Assembly (NCBI GenBank): GCA_022791315.1
Contig: JAAVYW010000042.1
Location: 62,001-126,000, forward strand
Direction of reading: 5' to 3'
DNA: 64,000 bases
Source: Oscillospiraceae bacterium
GTDB lineage: Bacteria > Bacillota > Clostridia > Oscillospirales > Ruminococcaceae
Under the pieces are notes generated by a model that saw only the letters and a program-made list of their open reading frames with translations, was not told the DNA's origin and ran no database searches. Position numbers and translations under genes: made by a program. Positions 36,861-44,697 of this stretch are shown piece after piece. The stretch's first letter is position 1, and every line of letters starts with the position of its first letter.

Positions 36861-37511
36861 ATGAAAAGAATATATGGTAAAAAATTTTTGGTTCCTTTGT
36901 CTATGCTGTTGTTATGTACACTATGTATTAGTGTTGGGATTTATCAGCAGACACTAAGTTTGTCACGTTTAAGCGAGGAGCAAATAGAAAACTTGCGTGA
37001 CGAATATCCAATATGTTCATTAGATGGCCCTCCTGCTTATTCGATGCGCATTTTTACTCTTGATGAAATGATTAACTTGGCAGACACTTTTATTTATGGA
37101 GAAGTTGAAAGTAATATGGACTCTTATTCAGAGAATATTTCAACAGGAATACCAGATTTAGATGAAAAGAGAGCCGCCGATGGAATCAGTAATCAAGTAG
37201 GATTTTATGGATATACTATTCGTATTATGGGAGATTCAGAGGGTGTTTGTACACCGGGAGATACGATATATGTATCGAATAATGCAGATTTTTTTGATTA
37301 TAGGCCAAAATTTGAAAAAGGTATGAAAGTGGTGTTTGGGGTATCATTGGATCAAAGGGGCACAGGGTATCCTACAGTCGGCACCTACTATGTCACCGAT
37401 GACGGCTACGCCCTCTCCGCTTTCCCGGAGGAGCAAAAGACCATGCAAGCGCGGGGGACTTATAGCGGCGTGAAGGTGGAATATCTTTTAAAGCAGCTGA
37501 AGAAGAAATAA
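36861..37511 (+). CDS. Exported protein of unknown function, mosaic composition
   Basis: A 216-residue protein with a signal or anchor segment at about residues 8-28 (FLVPLSMLLLCTLCISVGI) and an extracytoplasmic domain with no motif I recognise. The first 165 or so codons are AT-rich like the island. From about base 37370 onward the codons become GC-rich like the chromosome (GTGTYYVTDDGYALSAFPEE). The join is in frame. It may be co-transcribed with the metalloprotease 33 bases upstream. AGGGGTG precedes the ATG. Confidence 0.65.
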   Translation: MKRIYGKKFLVPLSMLLLCTLCISVGIYQQTLSLSRLSEEQIENLRDEYPICSLDGPPAYSMRIFTLDEMINLADTFIYGEVESNMDSYSENISTGIPDLDEKRAADGISNQVGFYGYTIRIMGDSEGVCTPGDTIYVSNNADFFDYRPKFEKGMKVVFGVSLDQRGTGYPTVGTYYVTDDGYALSAFPEEQKTMQARGTYSGVKVEYLLKQLKKK

Positions 37512-37524
37512 TAGGGAAAATAAA

Positions 37525-37556
37525 AAGAAGGCTCTCCCACGGGAGAGCCTTCTTTG
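37525..37556. terminator. Bidirectional terminator
   Basis: AAGAAGGCTCTCCC pairs perfectly with GGGAGAGCCTTCTT around a 2-base loop, with A and T runs on the two sides, between converging genes. Confidence 0.85.
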
Positions 37557-38663
37557 CTATGCGTGCTCCAAAATCCGCCCGGCCTGGGTGCGCACTAAGG
37601 CCGAGAGAGCGTCCAGGATGTGCGGGGGGAGGGGGTGCTCCGGGTGGGGGCGGAAGGAGAAATCGCTGCGGATGTGGGAGAGGAGCTCCAAGTCCCGGTC
37701 GGAAGAGAAGAAGCGGGCGACGGAGATGAAGTCATCGCCCAGGGCGGGGGTGAGGGAGGAGGCGTAGTCTTCTAGCTTGGCGGGGGAGGTGAAGACTTCT
37801 TCGGGGGCTTTGGAGAGGAGGGCGTCGCCGTGGCCGAAGAGGGGCGCGCCCCAGATGATGCCCCGGCTGCCGTTGACGGCCTGGAAGCCGAATTTGTCAG
37901 GGCGGCGGGAAGGGTTGAGAGTGAGGGCATCGGCCAGGAACATCTTGCGCAGGAAGCGGAACTGGTGGTACTTGCGGTAGTACTGTTCCAGGGCCGCCAG
38001 GTCATCCCCCAGGCCCAGCTGGGAGATGGGGAGGAAGCCTAGGAGCTCATCGGTGAAGCAGCGGGAGAGGGAACAGATTTCGCCGTTTCTCTGGGTGAGG
38101 TCATAGTGGGCATAGCGCTCCACGCCCAGGGCCTGGAGGAGCTGGGGGACGTAGTAGTCGCTGTGGGGCTCGCGGGTGTTAGGGGAAGAGGCGCGGCGCA
38201 CCAGGAAGAGGCGGCCGGTTGGGCCCTTTTCCCAGCACTTGGGACGGCTGCCGGGGGTGGAATACTCCGGGGAGGGGACAGCTTCCTCCGGCAGCTCACT
38301 GTGGCCCCAGAGGGCGGTCTCGGCGGTACGGCGGTCCAGCTTGCCCCGATAGGGGGAGACGTCGGCATAGCGGCGGCGGTCGTCCTCCTTTGTCACCCAG
38401 AGGGAATCCCGCAGGCTGAGGCAGCAGGTTTTATCCAGATAGTCCCGGAAGGAGGCGATGCCGTCTTGCCGGGCGCAGAGGGCGATATTGGGCCTGGTTT
38501 CGGGGGCGCGGCGGGCCCGCAGCCAGGCCCCCAGGTCGCCGCAATGTTGCAGGGACGGGGGCTGGGCAGCCTTTTCCGCCCAGCGGATTTCGGCAATCTC
38601 CTCCGACGGGGTGAGGGTGAAGGAGAGCAGGGGGGTGTCTTTGTTTTTCAGCAGATAGTTCAT
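37557..38663 (-). CDS. HipA-like kinase-fold protein
   Basis: A 368-residue protein built like the lone HipA-related proteins of gut Clostridia. It starts MNYLLKNKDTPLLSFTL, then a region with SLRDSLWVT, SPEYSTPGSRPKCWEK, and REPHSDYYVPQLLQALGVE followed by a CSLSRCFTDELLGFLP segment. In true HipA this region binds ATP and carries the kinase aspartates; I cannot see a clean HxD/DFD pair, so activity is doubtful. No HipB-type antitoxin gene is adjacent. A truncated copy of its 3' end lies 1.6 kb downstream. Confidence 0.65.
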   Translation of the reverse strand: MNYLLKNKDTPLLSFTLTPSEEIAEIRWAEKAAQPPSLQHCGDLGAWLRARRAPETRPNIALCARQDGIASFRDYLDKTCCLSLRDSLWVTKEDDRRRYADVSPYRGKLDRRTAETALWGHSELPEEAVPSPEYSTPGSRPKCWEKGPTGRLFLVRRASSPNTREPHSDYYVPQLLQALGVERYAHYDLTQRNGEICSLSRCFTDELLGFLPISQLGLGDDLAALEQYYRKYHQFRFLRKMFLADALTLNPSRRPDKFGFQAVNGSRGIIWGAPLFGHGDALLSKAPEEVFTSPAKLEDYASSLTPALGDDFISVARFFSSDRDLELLSHIRSDFSFRPHPEHPLPPHILDALSALVRTQAGRILEHA

Positions 38664-38707
38664 AGGATTACCTCGTTTGGGTCATTTGGTTTTGAGACAG
38701 AAGGAAA

Positions 38708-38785
38708 CGGCATTTTGACCGGTGGGAACAAAATGCCGTTTGGATACGCGGGAATCAATTTTATGCAATAGAATGGATTCCCGCG
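38708..38785. other. Two hairpins upstream of the HipA-like gene
   Basis: CGGCATTTTG pairs with CAAAATGCCG (38708-38738), and CGCGGGAATC pairs with GATTCCCGCG (38747-38785). The second can serve as a terminator-like structure for the minus-strand gene or its leader. Confidence 0.4.
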
Positions 38786-38804
38786 GTTTGGGCGATGGGG
38801 TTTA

Positions 38805-38930
38805 GGGGCAGGGGTGCGCGCTACCCGTTAAGGGAAGGAGGGCCAAGAGGAACCGGCCCGCCGAGCCAAAAAAGATGGCGCCAGCGCGCACTTTGCGCGC
38901 GTGCCCCGAAGGGGTGGGAACCTCAAAGAA
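38805..38930. repeat. Degenerate intergenic repeat, copy 4
   Basis: Contains GGGGTGCGCGCTACCC, GGGAAGGAGGGCC, AACCGGCCC, CGAGCCAAAAAAGATGG, CGCCAGCG and a CCCCGAAGGGG hairpin. It is the longest and clearest member, and its AAAAGATGG-GCCAGCG segment is shared with the copy near 63.5 kb. Confidence 0.5.
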
Positions 38931-38932
38931 GT

Positions 38933-40093
38933 TTAAAGAGACTGCATGGTTGCCATGACATATTCGCCAAACTCCTGGCAGGTGCAGCCGGTGTTGCGGC
39001 CGGTGACGGTGAGCTTTTTCTCCTCGTACATGCAGATGTCCAGGGCGCGGTCCAGCTTGTCGGCCTGGGACTGGTAGCCGATGTGGGAGAGGAGCAGCAC
39101 GGCGGCCCGCAGCATGGAGCAGGGGTCAGCATAGGAGGCGCGGCCCTCAGCCACCATGCGGGGGGCGGATCCGTGGATGGCCTCGAACATGGCGTACTGC
39201 TTGCCCAGGTTGGCGCTGCCTGCGGTGCCAACGCCGCCCTGGAACTCGGCGGCCTCGTCGGTGATGATGTCGCCGTAGAGGTTGGGGAGGATGAAGACCT
39301 TGAAGTCGCCCCGGCGTTTCTCGTCAATCAGCTTGGCAGTGGTGATGTCGATATACCAGTCATCGGTGATGATGTCGGGGTATTCCTTGCCAATCTCCTG
39401 GCAGAGCTTCAAGAACTTGCCGTCAGTGGTCTTCACCACGTTGGCCTTGGTGATAATGGACACCCGCTCCTTGTGGTTTTTGCGGGCATAGTCGTAGGCC
39501 AAGCGGGCAATGCGCTGGGTGCCCTCGGTGGTGGCAACCACAAAGTCAAAGGCCACCTCGTCGTCTACCGCAAAGCCGGAGGAGCCCAGGGCATAGGCCC
39601 CCTCGGTGTTCTCCCGGAAGAAGGTCCAGTCAATGCCCTTGTCGGGCACCTTGACAGGACGGACATTGGCAAAGAGGTCCAGCTCCTTGCGCATGGCGAC
39701 ATTGGCGCTCTCAATATTGGGCCAGGGGTCGCCGGCGCGGGGGGTGGTGGTGGGGCCCTTGAGGATGACGTGGCACTGCTTGAGCTCTGCCAGTACGTCG
39801 TCGGGGATGGCCTTGCCTGCGGCTACCCGGTTTTCAATGGTGAGGCCATCGATGACCTTGAAGGCCACCTTGCCCTTTGCCACCTCGTCCCGGAGCAGGT
39901 GCTCCAAGACCCGCTGGGCCTCGGCAGTGATAACCGGGCCGATGCCGTCGCCGCCACAGACGCCGATGACAATTGTGTCGAGGGCGGCGTAGTCGGTGAA
40001 CTCCTTCACGGACTTGATGCGTTCGTTGCGCTCTAATTGGGCTTTGACCAGGGCTGTGAATTTTTCGGCTGCTGCCGTGATTTTGTCGCTCAT
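38933..40093 (-). CDS. Isocitrate/isopropylmalate dehydrogenase family, likely isocitrate dehydrogenase
   Basis: A 386-residue beta-decarboxylating dehydrogenase. It shows VCGGDGIGPVITAEAQRVL, KGPTTTP, the substrate-binding FFRENTEGAYALGSSG, ITKANVVKTTDGKFLKLC, and NLYGDIITDEAAEFQGGVG with GSANLG. Being directly downstream of aconitase (28 bases), it is most likely isocitrate dehydrogenase, supplying 2-oxoglutarate for glutamate. Assignment as 3-isopropylmalate dehydrogenase is less likely because no leu genes are near. Confidence 0.85.
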   Translation of the reverse strand: MSDKITAAAEKFTALVKAQLERNERIKSVKEFTDYAALDTIVIGVCGGDGIGPVITAEAQRVLEHLLRDEVAKGKVAFKVIDGLTIENRVAAGKAIPDDVLAELKQCHVILKGPTTTPRAGDPWPNIESANVAMRKELDLFANVRPVKVPDKGIDWTFFRENTEGAYALGSSGFAVDDEVAFDFVVATTEGTQRIARLAYDYARKNHKERVSIITKANVVKTTDGKFLKLCQEIGKEYPDIITDDWYIDITTAKLIDEKRRGDFKVFILPNLYGDIITDEAAEFQGGVGTAGSANLGKQYAMFEAIHGSAPRMVAEGRASYADPCSMLRAAVLLLSHIGYQSQADKLDRALDICMYEEKKLTVTGRNTGCTCQEFGEYVMATMQSL

Positions 40094-40121
40094 AATTTTT
40101 ATCCTTTCCTAGGGCGATAGC

Positions 40122-42053
40122 CTATTTCCCGGTGTTTTTGGTGTAGTTCAGCAGGCCGCCTGCCAGAATCATGGCCTGCTGGCGGGCAGAGAGGTTGCAG
40201 GAGAGGGGGACTGTGATACCCTGGGTCTCGTCGATGAGGGTGACGGAGCCGGTTTTTACGGCTTCGTGCAGGCTCTGGAGGGAGAGGGCGTCGCCCTGGC
40301 TGATGCGGTCATAGTCCTCGGGGTTTTGGAACTCTAAGGGGAGGATGCCGGCGTTTACCAGGTTATCCTTGTGGATACGGGCAAAGCTCTTGGTAACAAC
40401 GGCCTTGACGCCCAGATAGAGGGGCACCAGGGCGGCGTGTTCCCGGGAGGAGCCCTGGCCGTAGTTCATGCCTCCGATGACAATGCCCTTGCCCGCTTCC
40501 TTGGCCCGCTGGGGGAAGGTCTCGTCGCAGACGGTGAAACAGAACTCCGACAGCTTGGGGATATTGGAGCGGTAGGGGAGGATTTTGGCCCCGGCGGGCA
40601 TGATGTGGTCGGTGGTGATGTTGTCGCCCACCTTTAGAATGGCGGGGGCGTTTAAGGTATCGGGGAGTGCCTCGGCCACCGGGAAGGGCTTGATATTGGG
40701 GCCGCGCTGAATCGTCAGGCCCTTGGCCTCTTCAGGGGAGGCGGGGGGGACGATGAGGTTGTCGTTGACTGAAAAATACTCCGGCAGGGAGACCTCCGGG
40801 GCCTCGCCCAGGACCACCGGGTCGGTGATGACCCCATAGAGGGCGCTGACGGCGGCTGTTTCAGGGCTCACCAGGTAGACGCCTGCGTCCTTGGTACCGC
40901 TGCGGCCCTCAAAATTGCGGTTAAAGGTACGCAGGGAGATACCCGCCGAATTGGGGGACTGGCCCATGCCGATGCAGGGGCCGCAGGTGCACTCCAAAAT
41001 CCGGGCCCCGGCGGCAATCAAATCCGAGAGGGCACCGCACTGGGACAGCATCTGGAACACCTGCTTGGAGCCGGGAGAAATGGTGAGGCTCACATCGGGA
41101 TGGACGGTACGGCCCTTTAAAATGGCGGCCACTTTGAGCATATCCCGCAGGGAGGAATTGGTGCAGGAGCCGATGCAGCACTGATTCACCGGCAGGCCTG
41201 CCAATTCGGCTACAGGCTTCACATTGTCAGGCATATGGGGGCAGGCGGCCATGGGGCGCAGGGCGCTCAGGTTGATGTCGATGACCTCGTCGTAGGCAGC
41301 GTCGGGGTCGGAGGAGAGGGGGGTATAGTCCTCTTCCCGGCCCTGGGCACGCAGGAATTCCCGTGTGACCTCATCGGAGGGGAAGATGGAGGTGCTGGCC
41401 CCCAGCTCGGCACCCATATTGGTGATGGTGGCCCGCTCGGGGACAGAGAGGGTGGCCACGCCTTCTCCTGCATACTCGATAATCTTGCCCACGCCGCCCT
41501 TGACGCTCATGATGCGCAGGACTTCCAGGATAATGTCCTTGGCGCTGGCCCAGCCAGTGAGACGGCCAGTGAGGTTGATTTTTGTCATGCTGGGGCAGGT
41601 GATGTAATAGGTGCCGCCGCCCATGGCCACGGCTACGTCCATGCCACCTGCGCCCATGGCCAGCATGCCGATGCCGCCGCCGGTGGGGGTGTGGCTGTCG
41701 GAGCCGATGAGGGTCTTGCCCGGCTTGCCGAAGCGCTCCAAGTGCACCTGGTGGCAGATGCCGTTGCCGGGACGGGAATAGTAGATGCCGTGCTTTTTGG
41801 CAATCGAGGCGATGAACTGGTGGTCGTCGGCGTTTTCAAAGCCGGACTGGAGCGTGTTGTGGTCGATATAGGCCACGGAACGCTCGGTTTTTACCCGCTC
41901 TACCCCCATGGCCTCGAATTCCAGATAGGCCATAGTGCCGGTGGCGTCTTGGGTGAGGGTCTGGTCGATGCGCAGGCCGATTTCGCTGCCGGGCTTCATT
42001 TTACCCTCTACCAGGTGGGCTTTGATGATTTTTTGTGCAATGGTCAGTCCCAA
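40122..42053 (-). CDS. Aconitate hydratase
   Basis: A 643-residue [4Fe-4S] hydro-lyase of the aconitase family that interconverts citrate and isocitrate. Cluster ligands are seen in CCIGSCTNSSLRDML and CTCGPCIGMGQ. The swivel domain near the C terminus contains GGMNYGQGSSREHAAL. The short length fits the AcnA-like clostridial and archaeal-type aconitases rather than the 890-residue form. Its start codon ATG at 42053 follows an AAGGAGG site. It forms an operon with the dehydrogenase. Confidence 0.93.
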   Translation of the reverse strand: MGLTIAQKIIKAHLVEGKMKPGSEIGLRIDQTLTQDATGTMAYLEFEAMGVERVKTERSVAYIDHNTLQSGFENADDHQFIASIAKKHGIYYSRPGNGICHQVHLERFGKPGKTLIGSDSHTPTGGGIGMLAMGAGGMDVAVAMGGGTYYITCPSMTKINLTGRLTGWASAKDIILEVLRIMSVKGGVGKIIEYAGEGVATLSVPERATITNMGAELGASTSIFPSDEVTREFLRAQGREEDYTPLSSDPDAAYDEVIDINLSALRPMAACPHMPDNVKPVAELAGLPVNQCCIGSCTNSSLRDMLKVAAILKGRTVHPDVSLTISPGSKQVFQMLSQCGALSDLIAAGARILECTCGPCIGMGQSPNSAGISLRTFNRNFEGRSGTKDAGVYLVSPETAAVSALYGVITDPVVLGEAPEVSLPEYFSVNDNLIVPPASPEEAKGLTIQRGPNIKPFPVAEALPDTLNAPAILKVGDNITTDHIMPAGAKILPYRSNIPKLSEFCFTVCDETFPQRAKEAGKGIVIGGMNYGQGSSREHAALVPLYLGVKAVVTKSFARIHKDNLVNAGILPLEFQNPEDYDRISQGDALSLQSLHEAVKTGSVTLIDETQGITVPLSCNLSARQQAMILAGGLLNYTKNTGK

Positions 42054-42109
42054 AGGGCTCCCTCCTTGATTTACAACTTCGTTTTGCAGGATTTTTTCTC
42101 GCTGCTTTC

Positions 42110-42138
42110 ATTTTAGTACAATTTTTGGGGAATGTCAA
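42110..42138 (-). promoter_or_regulatory. Promoter of acn-icd
   Basis: On the minus strand, a consensus TTGACA (42138-42133), a 17-bp spacer and TAAAAT (42115-42110). Confidence 0.75.
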
Positions 42139-42165
42139 CGCTGTACTGCGCAAAAGCACAGGATG

Positions 42166-43947
42166 TTAAAGAGAATACGGTTTCTCCTCCGACCCATAAA
42201 TCAGCCTGAGCTCTGTGTTCGGTGTACCCAGCAGGACTTCCGCTTCTGTTCCGTCCGGGCGGAAGCCGTACCGTTTGTAAAAGCGGATGGCCTTTGTATT
42301 GCCCTTCAGCACCCAGACGGCAACCTTGGGATAGGCGGAGAGTTTTGCAAGCGCGGCGTTCATCAATTCATAGCCAACCCTTTGTCCCTGATAGTTTTCC
42401 AGGACATAAATTGCAAAAATCTCGCCGTGGCCGGGCAGGGTATCGTCGCGGTATGGGCCGTAGGCCACAAAGCCGATGACCTTATCGCCGTCTTTTGCCA
42501 CGAGGATATTGTCCGGCCAGCGGTGGGCGATTGCGGTGCATTTTTCCAGCGTGAGCTGCTGCAGATAGCCCGCGTCCACCAATCCCGGATAGGCTTCCTG
42601 CCAGGACTGATAATGAACATAGCCTTTGCCCTCTATCTCGTCCTCGGTTTCCATGGCTTTGATGATATAGCTGCTCCTGTCATGAACAAATTCCACCGTG
42701 TTGTCGGTGTCATATTCCCGTCCCACAACGCCCCGCAGTGTCATGTGCTCAAAGGAGAGGCCCTGGGCGTTGCGCAGGAAAAAGCCGGCGCAGGCGGTGG
42801 GCTCTACGCCGTCCAGCATGGCGGCGCAAGCGGGAGAGCCGGGCAGCATCTCAACGGTGCAGTGGGAGAAGGAGATATTTTCCAGAGGCTGCTCGGCCAG
42901 GCCATAGAGGAAGCCGGCGGAGGAGGTGACTTTTTTGGCGATGACATTGGAAATCTGTACGTCCCGGATGGCGGGGGTGCCGCTGTCAACCGGATAGGGG
43001 GACTTGTCCCAGACATGCTTCATTTTGCCGTCCTTGCCGCAGAAATAGTACATATTGAAGACAAAGGGGCAGAGCACCCCCTCCATCACCACCGAGGAGA
43101 CAGTGATGTTTTCCACCACCCCGCCCCGGCGGCGGCGGGTTTTGATGCGGATACCCCGGTCGGTCTCGTAGAAGACGCAGCCGGAGATGGAGACATTGCG
43201 CACGCCGCCGCTCATTTCGGAGCCGATGACAACGCCGCCGTGGCCGTGGAGCATGGTGCAGCCGGTGACGGTGATGTTTTCGCTGGGCTGTGGGTCGGGG
43301 GTGTCCTCGGTTCCGGATTTGATGGCGATACAGTCGTCCCCCACGTCGATGGTGCAGGCGGTGATGCGCAGGTTGCGGCTGCCGTCAGGGTCGATGCCAT
43401 CGGTATTGGGGGAATCGGGCGGGTTCTGGATATGGATGCCCTGGATGGTCATGCCGTCGCAGAAGAGGGGATGGACCGTCCAGGAGGGGGAGTTTTGCAG
43501 GGTGACGTTTTCCAGGGTGATGTGGCGGCAGTTTGCGAAGTGGAGGAGATAGGGGCGGGCATAGGGCAGGGTGCCCTGCAAGTGCTCCTGCCACCAGCGC
43601 CTGCCGTTGCCGTTGATGGTGCCAAAGCCGGTGATGGCGAAGTGCTCGGCGTTTTCGGCGTGGAGGAGGGACTGATAGGCCTTGAGGGGCAGGCCCTCAA
43701 ACTGGGTTTCCACCACCTCATAGCGTTCGATGTCATCCAAAAAGTCCAGCACGGCTCCTGCGTCCAGGTGGAGCACGGTGTGGCTGCGCAGGCGGATGGA
43801 GCGGGTGGGATAGCGGCCCGCGGGGACAAAGACCGTGCCGCCGCCTGCGGCCTCGGCCTCGTCAAAGGCGGCGGAGAAGGCGTCCGTCCAGTCTGTGCCG
43901 TTTTGGGACAGGGGGGAGAAGTCCTTTAGGTTGTACATTTCTGTCAT
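42166..43947 (-). CDS. Fusion: GH28 polygalacturonase-like + GNAT acetyltransferase
   Basis: A 593-residue protein with two unrelated parts in one frame. Residues 1 to about 425 are a right-handed beta-helix of family GH28, with the catalytic signatures NTDG (181-184), GDDC (203-206), GHGG (235-238) and RIK (267-269). Residues about 427-593 are a GNAT N-acetyltransferase: HYQSWQEAYPGL, AIYVLENYQGQRVGYELM (acetyl-CoA loop) and NTKAIRFYKRYGF. No signal peptide is visible, so the glycosidase is probably cytoplasmic. At the junction the DNA contains an AGGAG, which looks like a former ribosome site for the GNAT gene. Confidence 0.85.
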   Translation of the reverse strand: MTEMYNLKDFSPLSQNGTDWTDAFSAAFDEAEAAGGGTVFVPAGRYPTRSIRLRSHTVLHLDAGAVLDFLDDIERYEVVETQFEGLPLKAYQSLLHAENAEHFAITGFGTINGNGRRWWQEHLQGTLPYARPYLLHFANCRHITLENVTLQNSPSWTVHPLFCDGMTIQGIHIQNPPDSPNTDGIDPDGSRNLRITACTIDVGDDCIAIKSGTEDTPDPQPSENITVTGCTMLHGHGGVVIGSEMSGGVRNVSISGCVFYETDRGIRIKTRRRRGGVVENITVSSVVMEGVLCPFVFNMYYFCGKDGKMKHVWDKSPYPVDSGTPAIRDVQISNVIAKKVTSSAGFLYGLAEQPLENISFSHCTVEMLPGSPACAAMLDGVEPTACAGFFLRNAQGLSFEHMTLRGVVGREYDTDNTVEFVHDRSSYIIKAMETEDEIEGKGYVHYQSWQEAYPGLVDAGYLQQLTLEKCTAIAHRWPDNILVAKDGDKVIGFVAYGPYRDDTLPGHGEIFAIYVLENYQGQRVGYELMNAALAKLSAYPKVAVWVLKGNTKAIRFYKRYGFRPDGTEAEVLLGTPNTELRLIYGSEEKPYSL

Positions 43948-43985
43948 CCTCTCTTTTGGTTGGGGAAGCGGTGTTTTCTGAAACT

Positions 43986-44014
43986 ATTATAGTGTATCGC
44001 CGGGAGAAATGCAA
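43986..44014 (-). promoter_or_regulatory. Promoter of the GH28-GNAT gene
   Basis: On the minus strand TTGCAT (44014-44009), a 17-bp spacer and a consensus TATAAT (43991-43986). Confidence 0.7.
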
Positions 44015-44052
44015 CGGTCTTGTGACAGGGCGGACAAATGTGACAAGCCGCC

Positions 44053-44081
44053 TTGAATTGGCGGGGCGGCTGTGGTAAAAT
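44053..44081 (+). promoter_or_regulatory. Promoter of the YcxB-like gene
   Basis: TTGAAT, a 17-bp spacer and TAAAAT, about 75 bases before the start codon. Confidence 0.6.
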
Positions 44082-44155
44082 AGGGAAAGAGAAAAGGAAG
44101 CCGGTGCTTGTGCAGCGGCACTAAAAATCTATAGGATGATAAGGGAGACGACGGA

Positions 44156-44671
44156 ATGGCGAAAACCATCACATTCAAGCGGGTATTGGAGAGAAAGGAT
44201 TTTTTGCAGGCCAAGCGGGCGATGTTCCTCTACCGCAACCGGCTGGTGCTGCCGGTGCTGGTTATCCTCTTTGGGGTGGGGGTATATACGCTGGTGCAGG
44301 CGGCGGGCTCCGGCGCAGTGACCGGGATTTTTACAGGGCTGCTGCTCACTGTGGCGCTGCCGGTGTCCTTTTTCTTTGTCTATCGGAAAAATGTGACAGA
44401 GCAGGGGAAGAACAGCGACTTTGTGGAGGAGACGGTGATTACCATTGACACCGGATACATCACCGCCCGGGTGGCCGGGGAGGAGGCCAAGCAGCTGATG
44501 GTGTCACAGCTGAAAAAATCGGTGGAGACCAGGAGGTTTTTCTTCCTCTTCTCCGGGCCGAAATCTGCGGTAATCCTGACGAAGAAGGACATGAAGGAGG
44601 AGGACATCGCCTTTTTGACCCGCATCCTGCAAAAGCAGATTGGTGCAGACGCCAAACGGTTCCCGGTTTGA
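44156..44671 (+). CDS. YcxB-like membrane protein
   Basis: A 171-residue protein with two hydrophobic segments (about residues 30-48 and 55-75) followed by a cytoplasmic PH-like beta domain (FVEETVITIDTGYITARV, then RRFFFLFSGPKSAVILTKKDM). This arrangement is that of YcxB-like proteins, whose function is not known. It starts a short plus-strand group with the GH27 and HAD genes; the following gene begins about 26 bases later. Confidence 0.75.
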   Translation: MAKTITFKRVLERKDFLQAKRAMFLYRNRLVLPVLVILFGVGVYTLVQAAGSGAVTGIFTGLLLTVALPVSFFFVYRKNVTEQGKNSDFVEETVITIDTGYITARVAGEEAKQLMVSQLKKSVETRRFFFLFSGPKSAVILTKKDMKEEDIAFLTRILQKQIGADAKRFPV

Positions 44672-44697
44672 CACATGAAAAGGAGAGGATGGCAGAA

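Noticed and set aside
42163..43929. 588-codon open frame antisense to the GH28-GNAT gene
   Set aside because: Glycine/valine/aspartate-rich shadow translation; the minus-strand gene has clear GH28 and GNAT motifs.
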